Assembly (NCBI RefSeq): GCF_003752585.1
Contig: NZ_RKHR01000007.1
Location: 68,917 to 132,916, forward strand
Direction: 5' to 3'
Source: Sinobacterium caligoides
Lineage (GTDB): Bacteria > Pseudomonadota > Gammaproteobacteria > Pseudomonadales > Sinobacteriaceae
DNA length: 64,000 nt
Both the position numbers and the translations under genes were made by a program. The number at the start of each line of letters is the position of its first letter. Position 1 is the first letter of the stretch. Below, piece by piece: positions 1-9,758 of the stretch. The notes under the pieces are model-generated. The model had not been told where the DNA came from. It saw nothing but the letters and a program-made list of their open reading frames with translations, and did not search any database.

Positions 1-771
1 TAGCGTGATGAAGCCGTCGCCATCGTGATCTTCCTGGGCATCCGTGCCATCTAACGGATTCAAGCCATTGACCACTTCCCAGCCGTCCAAGATGCCGTCG
101 CCATCACTATCAGCGATACATGCATAGCTTTCGCCAATATCTAGAAAGCCATCACTATTGATATCTTCTTCTGCATCGCTGAGCCCGTCACCATCACTGT
201 CAAGCTTCGTGCTATCAGTGCAGAGCCCGTCCTCGATATGATCAGGAATGCCGTCGCTATCGGTATCAAGCGGCAGAATGCGAACAGTTTCACTACTGAC
301 TCTTGTACCATCAATAGCCACCGCAACCACCCTCCAATAATATGAGGAGGCGGATGGCAAGGCCGCAATAAAGAGTGAGGGTTCTGTTACACCGGTAGTA
401 TATAACTCAGGGTCGTCTGTACTGCCAAAATATACTTCGTAAAATAGGGGGGCCTCCGCCGTACTCGCATCCCCCCAATTTAATGTAACCCCTGCACCAT
501 AACTAATAACACTGTCATTTTGCATGTTAAGGGTAAAAGAGGCCGGCGGTTCCGTTGTTTCGTCAGTAGCGACAACTCGATGAATCAACCGATTGCCCAT
601 CGCGTCGTAATAATAAACGAGCTTTTTGTCGTCATCATAGCCAGCACTAACAAGGCGGTTTGCGTCGTCATACTGAAATATTGTTGTACGTGCTTGTGAA
701 AACGATGAGAGAAAGCACACAAAAAGCACTAAGGCTATGACTAACCTTTGTTTAAATTCCCTAGCAAACAT
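1..771 (-). CDS. Secreted YD-repeat / FN3 / thrombospondin type 3 repeat protein, C-terminus outside window
   Basis: The reading frame is open from an ATG at 771 to the left edge (257 codons), so the C-terminus is missing. The N-terminus has a hydrophobic signal-like stretch (residues about 8-22) ending near SFSQA. It is followed by a YD/RHS-like unit with FQYDDANRLVSAGYDD and YYYDAMGNR. Next comes a roughly 90-residue fibronectin type III-like domain with an SYYWRVVAV strand. The last part visible is acidic Asp-Gly repeats such as DSDGDGLSDAEEDINSDG and DSDGDGILDGWEVVNGLNP, typical of thrombospondin type 3 calcium-binding repeats. I infer an exported, calcium-stabilised surface or secreted protein; the function is unknown. 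One YD unit is far too little for a full RHS toxin scaffold, unless the missing part contains more. Confidence 0.75.
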   Translation of the reverse strand, partial: MFAREFKQRLVIALVLFVCFLSSFSQARTTIFQYDDANRLVSAGYDDDKKLVYYYDAMGNRLIHRVVATDETTEPPASFTLNMQNDSVISYGAGVTLNWGDASTAEAPLFYEVYFGSTDDPELYTTGVTEPSLFIAALPSASSYYWRVVAVAIDGTRVSSETVRILPLDTDSDGIPDHIEDGLCTDSTKLDSDGDGLSDAEEDINSDGFLDIGESYACIADSDGDGILDGWEVVNGLNPLDGTDAQEDHDGDGFITL

Positions 772-1043
772 TCCTCAATCCTTAAGGTATCTGGCTATTC
801 TATTTATTGGCGCCCAGACTACATAGTAAAAACGGTAGAAACAACTGTCGATAGCTTTTACAAAACACGATAGCAGCGCCGCTATTGATAGAGAAAGCTG
901 TTGAGCGAAGACAAGCTGTACTGGACGATATTGCGTCTATTACATATGATCATCGCATACACCGCGCCGCAGCATGCACCATAACAAGCACCAAAGATCA
1001 TCTGATTACGCCCATAAAGGAATATTTTTCAATGTATTACAAA

Positions 1044-1070
1044 GCCCGTTCAAATCCCGCCGTCCCACCA
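1044..1070 (+). other. tRNA 3'-end-like fragment (T-loop plus CCA)
   Basis: The stretch contains GTTCAAATCCCGC followed by CGTCCCACCA, which reads like a T-loop, the 3' half of the T-stem, an acceptor strand and an encoded CCA. The 5' strand of the T-stem pairs poorly (gcccg against cccgc), and the acceptor is one base short of standard. No matching 5' acceptor strand or anticodon arm lies within the preceding 80 bases. It may be a tRNA remnant or an attachment-site duplication left by an integrated element. It could also be a coincidental match. Confidence 0.35.
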
Positions 1071-1075
1071 ACTAC

Positions 1076-1108
1076 TAAAACCCAAGCAACCTTGCTTGGG
1101 TTTTTTTA
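1076..1108 (+). terminator. Rho-independent terminator after tRNA-like fragment
   Basis: An inverted repeat CCCAAGCAA / TTGCTTGGG (1081-1099) with a two-base loop is flanked by an A-run before it and seven T residues after it. This is a textbook intrinsic terminator. It sits about 10 bases after the tRNA-like CCA, as it would behind a real tRNA gene. Confidence 0.85.
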
Positions 1109-1354
1109 TGCCCTAAAGAAACCTCACTACAACGGTACGCAGCAAGCCTACCAAGCAATGTCAGCAGCTCTACATCAGCAGAGGCCAATCTAATAACTAA
1201 ACGATTATGTCGCCAATATGCACAACACAAAAACGGAGGCATCTAACAAGTAGATACTGTCATTCAACGTGACATTGATATAGCTCAGCTTGCAATGGCC
1301 CCACCGCATTACCCTATTCCCCATACGCATTCTGGCTAAAGCCGTGAAGGAAAG

Positions 1355-2503
1355 ATGATTATGCAAATTACTGACAATTTCGACAGCGGTAACATTCGTG
1401 TTATCGATGCCTCTAACGCTAGCAATATCCAACTAGAGATCAAACAAGATAACCAATCTGACTTTTATCAGTGGTTCCACTTTAAGCTGCAAACTGACCT
1501 CGCCGCCAATGGCGATCGTTTAGAGCATGTGATGCATATTAACAATGCCGGTAAGGCGGCCTATGTTGAAGGCTGGGTTGATTATCAAGCGGTTGCTTCA
1601 TATGACCGCGAGCACTGGTTTCGTGTGCCAACGCAGTATGACGGTAAAAAGCTGACGATCACCTTCACCCCTGAATATGACTCAATCTACTTCGCCTATT
1701 TTGCGCCGTATAGCTACGAACGTCACCAAGACTTAATTCATAACGCCCAAATGCACCCCGATTGCCAGCTACAGGTGTTAGGCCAAACGCTTGATGGCCG
1801 CGATATGACGCTATTAAAACTTGGGGAGGAAGGTGATGGCAAAAGAAACATCTGGATTACCGCTCGTCAACACCCGGGTGAAACCATGGCCGAATGGTTT
1901 GTCGAGGGACTATTAGCCCGACTGCTTGATATCGATGACGGCGTTGGCCGTGCCTTATTGAGCAAGGCCGTTTTCTATATTGTGCCCAATATGAACCCTG
2001 ATGGTAGTGTTCGTGGCCATTTGCGGACCAATGCTTGTGGTGCCAACTTAAACCGCGAGTGGTTAGAGCCTAGCATGGAGCGCAGCCCCGAAGTCTTCCT
2101 CGTCCGTGAAAAAATGCTGGCAACCGGTGTCGATATGTTCTTAGACGTGCATGGCGATGAAGCATTACCGTTCAATTTTGTTGCCGGCTGTGAAGGCGTC
2201 GTTAATTACGATGCACGCCATAAAGCACTTGAAGATAAATTTAAAAAAATCATGCTCGCTATCACACCAGAATTCCAGGATGAGCGCGGTTATGATAAAG
2301 ATGAACCCGGCAAGGCGCTAGCGACTGTCGGCACCAACTGGGTGGGCAATCAATTTAAGTGCTTGGCTTACACCATCGAAATGCCATTTAAAGATAATGA
2401 GTTATTACCCGATGATAGTGTCGGCTGGTCTGACCAGCGCAGTAGCCTACTCGGCCGAGACTTCTTAACAGGCATTTACCACATGATAGATGACTTACGT
2501 TAA
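1355..2503 (+). CDS. Cytosolic M14-family zinc carboxypeptidase (CCP/Nna1-like)
   Basis: The 382-residue protein has an N-terminal beta-sandwich region (about 1-125) and a zinc carboxypeptidase domain, the architecture of bacterial cytosolic carboxypeptidases such as the Pseudomonas aeruginosa enzyme. Zinc ligands are H173 and E176 in RQHPGE and H266 in DVHGDE. Substrate-binding residues lie in NMNPDG (212-217) and NLNRE (231-235), and the catalytic glutamate is E342 in YTIEMPF. There is no signal peptide, so it is cytoplasmic. The family removes C-terminal amino acids from peptides or proteins; bacterial substrates are not settled. The start is supported by AAGGAAAG upstream, and a second ATG two codons later is equally possible. 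It appears monocistronic, with a GGAGGC hairpin behind it. Confidence 0.88.
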   Translation: MIMQITDNFDSGNIRVIDASNASNIQLEIKQDNQSDFYQWFHFKLQTDLAANGDRLEHVMHINNAGKAAYVEGWVDYQAVASYDREHWFRVPTQYDGKKLTITFTPEYDSIYFAYFAPYSYERHQDLIHNAQMHPDCQLQVLGQTLDGRDMTLLKLGEEGDGKRNIWITARQHPGETMAEWFVEGLLARLLDIDDGVGRALLSKAVFYIVPNMNPDGSVRGHLRTNACGANLNREWLEPSMERSPEVFLVREKMLATGVDMFLDVHGDEALPFNFVAGCEGVVNYDARHKALEDKFKKIMLAITPEFQDERGYDKDEPGKALATVGTNWVGNQFKCLAYTIEMPFKDNELLPDDSVGWSDQRSSLLGRDFLTGIYHMIDDLR

Positions 2504-2540
2504 TTAAAAATAACCGTAACCGATAGCCAATTTATCGCAG

Positions 2541-2576
2541 GAAAAAAGGAGGCTAGTCACTGCCTCCTCAATTTTC
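2541..2576. terminator. Hairpin terminator between carboxypeptidase and M4 protease
   Basis: AGGAGGC (2547-2553) and GCCTCCT (2562-2568) form a 7-bp stem. An A-run lies on the left and a CAATTTT on the right, so it could stop transcripts arriving from either side. It sits 40 bases after the carboxypeptidase stop. Confidence 0.5.
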
Positions 2577-2683
2577 AGCCGCAAGTCGCATAACGCTATC
2601 TATTGCGAGCTGACAAACAGACACCGTCCAGAAAGGAAGTGCCTGAAGACTATTTAAGCAAATAGTTTTTTTATATTGTATCG

Positions 2684-4227
<1,544 letters not shown>

Positions 4228-4758
4228 TATCTTATTCCGTTAATTATAAATTTTTATAAATTCCTTCGATATATACTAACTTATAAGAGAGACACAGGCA
4301 TCGCCGAAATAGGCGATAGTTTTTGTCGAATGAGAATAATGGAAAATTATTAATATCGCCTTTGGTGACGATCATTTCCTACGCGGATACGTAACATTTT
4401 TTAAAAACACAAGCCTAGTTGATTGATTTATATTCCTGCCCCAAATATTATGAACTGCTAGCAGGAGTCTATTGACCTAGCTCTGGAGATATTGATGGCG
4501 ACATTTCGGCTCGTGCAATTTTTTCAACGGCCTATAAATAATGAGGCTAAGATCGTGCCGGCGTTATGGGATAAACAGAGGCCGTATATTATCAACAAGC
4601 AATCCGACCGGCATCGTCCCCCTAGGGTCCAAAGAAAATCTCACGTTCCCCCTCGATCGTGAACAATTGCCCTAGGGGGCTACTGGTTACCGCCCTTTTT
4701 TACACAAATAATTTTATGCACAGTCAAGCCTGAAGCCTGTGTGCCTAATGCCTAATGC
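4228..4758. other. Intergenic region with nested inverted repeats and a 7-bp tandem repeat
   Basis: No gene is visible in 531 bases. A small hairpin ATCGCC/GGCGAT (4300-4317) is followed by a T-rich stretch. A larger nested inverted repeat occupies 4618-4679. About three and a half copies of GCCTAAT sit at 4742-4765, directly at the 3' end of the DUF1629 gene. Confidence 0.5.
4618..4679. repeat. Nested inverted repeat
   Basis: The outer arms CCCCCTAGGG (4618-4627) and CCCTAGGGGG (4670-4679) are perfect 10-bp complements, and each is itself nearly palindromic. Inside them TCACG (4641-4645) pairs with CGTGA (4658-4662). Single-stranded DNA or RNA could fold into a two-storey stem. It lies about 80 bases beyond the DUF1629 stop, with no T-run, so it is not a plain terminator. 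Confidence 0.6.
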
Positions 4759-5409
4759 CTAATGCCTTAAAGTAGAGCGCTCAACATACCCCATCAACCT
4801 ATTAGTAGGTACGGCATAGGCTGGCTCCGACCTAAAAGCACTACCAAGCTCAGGCACAAGCAGGTCGGTAGAAAAAGCAATGCCGGTCAAGCCCAGGCTT
4901 TCGACGGCGCGCTTAAAAATTTCGTTGCAGTAGAGGGTTTGTCCTCGACAGAGCTTCGATTTAAACAGCACAAGCTCGCTAACGCTCTCCTCAAAGGCTA
5001 ATTCTGTCACAGTATCAATATAACCTTCGCTGCGATGACACTTCGCCGTATCTTCTTCACCAAAGCGCAGGCAATTAAAGATATAAAAGACTTCATCGTT
5101 GACGGTCACGGGCAGAAACTCGCCGCAATCACGCAGTAACTCCCCCAGGTAACGATTAGCCTTTGGCGACAACGATAGACTCCCGTCCAACCAAAGGCTG
5201 ACATCGGGAATCTCTGCACCTGGCCCCCCTCCGGTATACCGGGCCTCAGGCTTTGGCCACCAGGAGCTAAACGATAAATTATTAAAGCTAAAGTCCATAA
5301 CCTCCTTTCTAGCAAGATAAGCTGGCCGCTGCTTGCAAACCTCTCTGATGGAATAATCCAGAGACTTAAATCGGCGTGAGTCGATGTTTATCCGATAGAT
5401 CCCCTGCAT
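4759..5409 (-). CDS. DUF1629 / Imm11-like protein (polymorphic toxin immunity family)
   Basis: This 216-residue protein has the features I associate with the DUF1629 (Imm11-type) family. These are a central WWPKPEA motif, then PDVSLWLDGSLSLSPKA, then a DCGEFLPV segment followed by VFYIFNCL, and a late LTGIAF strand. Members are often immunity proteins beside polymorphic toxins, though many are orphans. The start is placed at the ATG at 5409 because AAGGGGG lies about 7 bases before it; an in-frame ATG 11 codons upstream is less well placed. No signal peptide is present, so it is cytoplasmic. No cognate toxin gene adjoins it, and the only YD-containing protein is 4 kb away. Immunity function is inference from the family. 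Confidence 0.65.
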   Translation of the reverse strand: MQGIYRINIDSRRFKSLDYSIREVCKQRPAYLARKEVMDFSFNNLSFSSWWPKPEARYTGGGPGAEIPDVSLWLDGSLSLSPKANRYLGELLRDCGEFLPVTVNDEVFYIFNCLRFGEEDTAKCHRSEGYIDTVTELAFEESVSELVLFKSKLCRGQTLYCNEIFKRAVESLGLTGIAFSTDLLVPELGSAFRSEPAYAVPTNRLMGYVERSTLRH

Positions 5410-6038
5410 TATAGCCCCCTTTATTCGCTGTGATTGCAGCATTACTCCATTCTAGGCCTATCACAGCTTTTACCAACCCATCTGTTCATGGGGGATAACG
5501 TTTAATCAATCTTCAATGGCATCCCTATTTGGGGGTGCGACGATTTTTCTTACAGCTATAAGCCAACACACAGGCTAAATAGCAGTAACACCTCGCCACC
5601 ACCGACTGTCGCAAATAAATAGTTTCTCGCTATCTTTTTATAGCCAACTATCAATCGCGAGCAGTCAATCGCGAGCAGCCAATCAACACCGACCTCCGCA
5701 ATACTCCCCGGCAACACTCCTCGACAATATTATCCTCGACAAGACGATCCTCGACAAGACAGCCAACAACAAAGCAACTAACCAAACAATCATGCCGATA
5801 TTATTCAATGAAAATAAAAACATGTTTATTTCAAATATTGGCGGCACTAAAGCTAAAGATAGCTGTCTATAAATACCGCCAACCAACTTGGCAGATGAAA
5901 ATAAATATCACCACAAGGTGAACAAAATGAGATTATTTATTTTTTATTAAAAACAGATAACAACTAACCAAGAGAATTATGGGCGTGTTATGTTGTCGGG
6001 CCACGATTGCTTTACTTGGATTTATATAAGGAAATATA
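5410..6038. other. AT-rich intergenic region with short tandem repeats
   Basis: No gene that I would defend in 629 bases. TCAATCGCGAGCAG is repeated twice in tandem (5651-5678). A 15-bp unit beginning TCCTCGACAA is repeated about three times (5718-5762). A 67-codon frame on the minus strand (5683-5886) owes its Leu-Ser-Arg-Ile repeats to this array and has no clear ribosome binding site. The last 60 bases hold the leader of the FG-GAP gene. Confidence 0.5.
5651..5762. repeat. Two short direct-repeat arrays (14 bp x2, 15 bp x3)
   Basis: TCAATCGCGAGCAG occurs at 5651-5664 and 5665-5678, followed by a partial third copy. TCCTCGACAATATTA, TCCTCGACAAGACGA and TCCTCGACAAGACAG follow each other at 5718-5762. 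The two units are unrelated in sequence. Confidence 0.7.
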
Positions 6039-8534
6039 ATGACAATTTCAAAACTACTGTCGGGGAGTGCACTCTGCGCGCTCACAACATCTGTTCTGCC
6101 GGCTTACGCCGATCCCAGCCCCCTGCCTAGTGCGGCACCGCCACAGATCGAGCGGCTCACCGATCAATACGCGCTGACCGCCGAGCGGCTCAATCTCACC
6201 GATTTTACCACCACCTCACTGACCGGTATCGAGCCCAGCGCAGACTTCGATGGTGACGGTCGCAACGACTTTATCCGCCTTGAACAGGCTCGCCTCGATA
6301 ATACCGACGTTACCTTCATTGCCGTACACACGCTCACCACCGACGGCTTCGCTGAGATCGCCCGACATGCTGTCAACGGTAATTACTATATGGCAGAAAC
6401 CATCGCCGATATCGATGACGACGGCGTACAAGACCTCGTGCTCGGTGGCCACGAGTACGGCATCGGTGCGAGCAATGCCGGTGGCCTCGCCGTGATCTCC
6501 GGTAAGTTGATCCCCGCCGTCAGTAAGACACCGCTGCAAACACTGGTCGGCGACGCCGACCAGGAGAATCACAGCCTCGGCGCCCAACTGATCAGCGGTG
6601 ATTTCAATGGCGACGGCATCGTCAACGAGGTAATCTCGTTTAACGGCGACCGCCGGATCAACATGTACGACTGTAGCACCGGCAGCAACTGCCTGAACAA
6701 CCCCGCTGCAGGCTGGCAGCATTCCCTATTGCTCCCCATCAACCCTGATGGCGACCTCGGCGATAGTATCGATTACTCCTCCGGCGCCTTCCCGCACATC
6801 AAAAATCTCACCAACGTCGGTAACTACGATGGCTCGGCAGACGGCTCCGACGACATATTAGTCAACTACGGCCTCAGCCTGCACGTCATCCTCTCAGGCT
6901 CGACCGGTGCCGTGATCAATGACCTGCAAATGCCCTTTTATCCACAGGGACTCCCCTATCACTCTGGTCGCTACGGCCTCGGGCTATCGGACACCCACTT
7001 TCGTGCCGAGCTGACCAGTGACCTCGACGGTGGCGGCGTCGACGACCTGATCACCCTCTCCATCAGCAATATCGACGGCTACTATGGCCAAACCAGCACA
7101 CTGTTAACAGCGCTATCATCGGAGACACGCAAGGTACTCTGGCAGCGGGATACTGGCCTAGCACAGGGCTGGGCGCTCTTTGTCGCTGCGACCTCACTGC
7201 CCGCCGGCGACCTCAACGGTGACGGCATAGACGACGTCTGGGTCGACTGGGCAGGCTTCCTCCCCACCATCCCCGGGCTAAACCTTGATAATGATGGTGC
7301 TGCTACCGTGCAACTGGTTGGCTACTCCGGTAAAGATGGTGAAGAGTTACTCCGCTACACTCACCCAATCGTCAATGGCAGTAGCGAACCCAGCGTCTCC
7401 CTCTATCCGCACTACGATGACAACGGCAACCGCCAGCTGATCATCAACACCACCAGCGCCACCGAGATCGTTGGCAAGAAGGCACTTACTGAGCCCGTCG
7501 TCGCCAGCCAGCCCAACTACCGGGTCAGCAAGTCAGCCTGGCACTATAACGGCAACGACTACTCCGCCGGCGAGGCGATGATGTTGAGTTTCGGGGTGCC
7601 TTTCACCAACGACGACGTCACCGAGATAGCGCCTTTCTTCACCTATTTGGATGCACCGAAGACGACGCTGTCGATGCGCACCATCAACCGCTCGCTGAAC
7701 CTTGCACTGGTACAGAACCCGGAGGGCAAACGCTACGCGATGCTCTCCACATTCACCGGCAGCCAACTTAACGATTACGGCTGGCAGGTGGACTGGTTTG
7801 GTGCCGACTATTACGCCTTCGATGAGCAAACCGGGGAGTTTAGTGTTACTGCCAGCCAGAGCTGCGTCAGCGGCCTATACGGTGTGAGCAAGAACGACGG
7901 TGAAGCCAGCCGCATCGTTGCTATCGACCTCGCCAGCGAGACACTGACTCCGTTAGCCGGTATCGAGACTAACGCCACCAACTTGGCGGCCGCCGACGGC
8001 CAGCTGGTCTATGTCGAGCAACTAGATAAGAAAACGCGCGCCTCAAACATCTATCGCTACGACCTATTCAGTGGCGAGCAGAGCCTCAGTGCCGAGGCCA
8101 CCTCTTACCCGCTCTACCGCGCCAGCTTCGATCGTGAGGGGCGCTACACCTCGACCAGCAAAACCACGATGTATCGCTTCGACCTAGAGAGTGGCAAGAA
8201 AAAGGTTCTCGGTAAGCTTATCTACGACGGTGAAAACTTTAAGAACGGTGATATCGCCTACTCCCTCGATGGCAGCACGCTCTACCTGTTGACCAAATCG
8301 GCGCTATACACTGTCGACAAAGACACCCTCGCGCTGACGAAGTTGGGTGATCACGGTCTCAAACGCGCCTCTGGACTCGCCGTCGATGCCAGCGGCACGC
8401 TCTATGCTAGCGCCCGAGCTGGCGGCGCAGGGGCGATCTATACCCTCGAGCCGAGCACCGCTACAGCGACCAAGCTGTTTAACACCGCCGAAGTCTTGCA
8501 CGATCTCGCCTACGTTAACCAAAGCTGCCAGTAA
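6039..8534 (+). CDS. Secreted FG-GAP/VCBS repeat protein
   Basis: The 831-residue protein has a signal peptide (about 1-25, cleavage near AYADP). Several integrin-like FG-GAP repeats with Asp-rich calcium loops follow: DFDGDGRNDF (69-78), DIDDDGVQDL (about 124), DFNGDGIVNE (about 188), DLDGGGVDDL (about 328) and DLNGDGIDDV (about 391). This should form a seven-bladed propeller. The C-terminal third (about 610-830) looks like a second, WD/YncE-style beta-propeller with repeated YRYD, GQLVYVEQ and GTLYAS strands. The start is supported by AAGGAAATATA before the ATG. It is probably exported and involved in adhesion or binding; no enzymatic motif is visible. Codons are strongly C-ending compared with the AT-rich flanks, which is consistent with high expression or separate ancestry. 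Confidence 0.78.
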   Translation: MTISKLLSGSALCALTTSVLPAYADPSPLPSAAPPQIERLTDQYALTAERLNLTDFTTTSLTGIEPSADFDGDGRNDFIRLEQARLDNTDVTFIAVHTLTTDGFAEIARHAVNGNYYMAETIADIDDDGVQDLVLGGHEYGIGASNAGGLAVISGKLIPAVSKTPLQTLVGDADQENHSLGAQLISGDFNGDGIVNEVISFNGDRRINMYDCSTGSNCLNNPAAGWQHSLLLPINPDGDLGDSIDYSSGAFPHIKNLTNVGNYDGSADGSDDILVNYGLSLHVILSGSTGAVINDLQMPFYPQGLPYHSGRYGLGLSDTHFRAELTSDLDGGGVDDLITLSISNIDGYYGQTSTLLTALSSETRKVLWQRDTGLAQGWALFVAATSLPAGDLNGDGIDDVWVDWAGFLPTIPGLNLDNDGAATVQLVGYSGKDGEELLRYTHPIVNGSSEPSVSLYPHYDDNGNRQLIINTTSATEIVGKKALTEPVVASQPNYRVSKSAWHYNGNDYSAGEAMMLSFGVPFTNDDVTEIAPFFTYLDAPKTTLSMRTINRSLNLALVQNPEGKRYAMLSTFTGSQLNDYGWQVDWFGADYYAFDEQTGEFSVTASQSCVSGLYGVSKNDGEASRIVAIDLASETLTPLAGIETNATNLAAADGQLVYVEQLDKKTRASNIYRYDLFSGEQSLSAEATSYPLYRASFDREGRYTSTSKTTMYRFDLESGKKKVLGKLIYDGENFKNGDIAYSLDGSTLYLLTKSALYTVDKDTLALTKLGDHGLKRASGLAVDASGTLYASARAGGAGAIYTLEPSTATATKLFNTAEVLHDLAYVNQSCQ

Positions 8535-8547
8535 CCGCAGTAAACCA

Positions 8548-8573
8548 CTGCCGGCCGTTAAGCGCGCCGGCAG
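8548..8573. terminator. GC-rich hairpin after FG-GAP gene
   Basis: CTGCCGGC (8548-8555) pairs with GCCGGCAG (8566-8573), starting 14 bases after the stop. There is no convincing T-run, so this may be a processing or weak termination structure. Confidence 0.4.
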
Positions 8574-8639
8574 CGCATCACTCTAATAACAATCTAACAA
8601 CGCGGTATTATCGTCGCCTCCCTTTGCTGCCTCGTAGGC

Positions 8640-9437
8640 TTAATGCGGCTCATTGGTGATCAATCGCCCCGCCAGTATCTTTTCAACCACCACGTTACCG
8701 ACACCTTTCACGCTCAGCAGTTCTTCCTTGCTCATGCTGAAAACGTCTTTCGCCGTCAGCACGCCGATTTTTCTCAGCGCCGCTGCAATCGTCGCGTTCA
8801 CACCATCGACCAGTGTCAGGTTACCCGGCTTATCGAAACAGTACTCCTTACGCTCTTCGAGAGAGACGCAGGAATGTATACGGCACATTGCCAAATCGAT
8901 ACTGGTGACCTTATAGTGGCTCAAGATGCCTTTTTCGATAGCCATGTGTTTTTCGTTGACCGAGGCGTAGCTAAGGGCGGCCTGCATCTTTTGCTGAATA
9001 TCTTCATCGCCCTCAAACAGCTGCACTAAGCCGCTGGCATAGTCGATATAATCGACAAGATTGACCATACCCGCATCTGACGAGGTCACTCTTTCATCAA
9101 AAGGTGTCGGCTGTTCGGACAATGGCAGCCAGACACCGGCACTCGAGCCGCCGTAATTTGGTGGCGTACCCTCACCACGATAGATCTCCCCGCCGCGCTC
9201 AAACATCTCAATTGAGTTTGCCAAACGGCAGGTCGGAATAAAAACATAGCCGTCAGCGCCAGCGTCTTTCGCTACTGCTGCACTGTCTTCTGCTACGGCG
9301 TTTTGCTCCACCACAACATGCTTCTCTACCACGACGTCTTTTGCAGGGTTCGTGTGCAGATGATTATCTGGCGTGTTTTGCTCAACACTATCAGCTTTTC
9401 TGCTACCAAATAATTTAGAAAAAATAAATTTCAACAT
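8640..9437 (-). CDS. Helix-hairpin-helix domain protein
   Basis: The 265-residue protein begins with a short hydrophobic/basic stretch (MLKFIFSKLFGSRK) that does not look like a cleavable signal. It continues with a low-complexity Val/Ala/Glu region (about 25-60) and a middle region I do not recognise. It ends with a paired helix-hairpin-helix fold (about 205-260): LTLVDGVNATIAAALRKIGV, then ELLSVKGVGNVVVEKILAG. Such domains bind DNA non-specifically or mediate protein contacts. A four-cysteine set (CRLA, MCRIHSC, YCFDK) might bind a metal. Convergent with the FG-GAP gene and apparently monocistronic. Function unknown. Confidence 0.6.
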   Translation of the reverse strand: MLKFIFSKLFGSRKADSVEQNTPDNHLHTNPAKDVVVEKHVVVEQNAVAEDSAAVAKDAGADGYVFIPTCRLANSIEMFERGGEIYRGEGTPPNYGGSSAGVWLPLSEQPTPFDERVTSSDAGMVNLVDYIDYASGLVQLFEGDEDIQQKMQAALSYASVNEKHMAIEKGILSHYKVTSIDLAMCRIHSCVSLEERKEYCFDKPGNLTLVDGVNATIAAALRKIGVLTAKDVFSMSKEELLSVKGVGNVVVEKILAGRLITNEPH

Positions 9438-9758
9438 AAGTAAAGGCCCCCTTAATGGCCAATATCTCTAGACACCGCAGTCTAGCACGACGGGGGATTT
9501 ACAAATCATGCGCCAAAGCAACACCGATAGACTTAAAAACCGTGCTTTTGTGTACCACATCACATTCTTTTTTAGTTTTTATGGAAAAAACTAAAACACC
9601 ATGCCAACCGCAAAGATAGGTAGACAAAAAATCAAAAAACCCATTATTCCAAAATAAGCATAATCACTAACAAAAAAATATTAACAAATGCCAAGCACGA
9701 AAAATTTACAGCAAAGACCGAGGGGCAATATCATAATAGTCGCCCCTCTCTTGCGACG
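9438..9758. other. AT-rich intergenic region, nothing recognised
   Basis: 321 bases between two minus-strand genes. It contains A/T-rich tracts, likely with the promoter of the helix-hairpin-helix gene near its left end. I see no hairpin with a T-run, no palindrome and no coding potential. Confidence 0.4.

Larger units (their letters stand above)
772..1354. other. Intergenic region with tRNA-like 3' end and terminator
   Basis: No convincing gene. A 102-codon frame (885-1193) runs through a clear terminator hairpin and has no recognisable domain, so I do not call it. The notable content is the tRNA-like fragment and terminator listed separately. The remainder is unremarkable, with a purine-rich ribosome binding site (AAGGAAAG) just before the carboxypeptidase start. 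Confidence 0.5.

Noticed and set aside
885..1193. 102-codon plus-strand frame
   Set aside because: It runs through the tRNA-like fragment and a perfect terminator hairpin, and has no domain or ribosome binding site.
5683..5886. 67-codon minus-strand frame with a hydrophobic segment
   Set aside because: Its repetitive Leu-Ser-Arg-Ile pattern comes from an intergenic 15-bp repeat and there is no good ribosome site.
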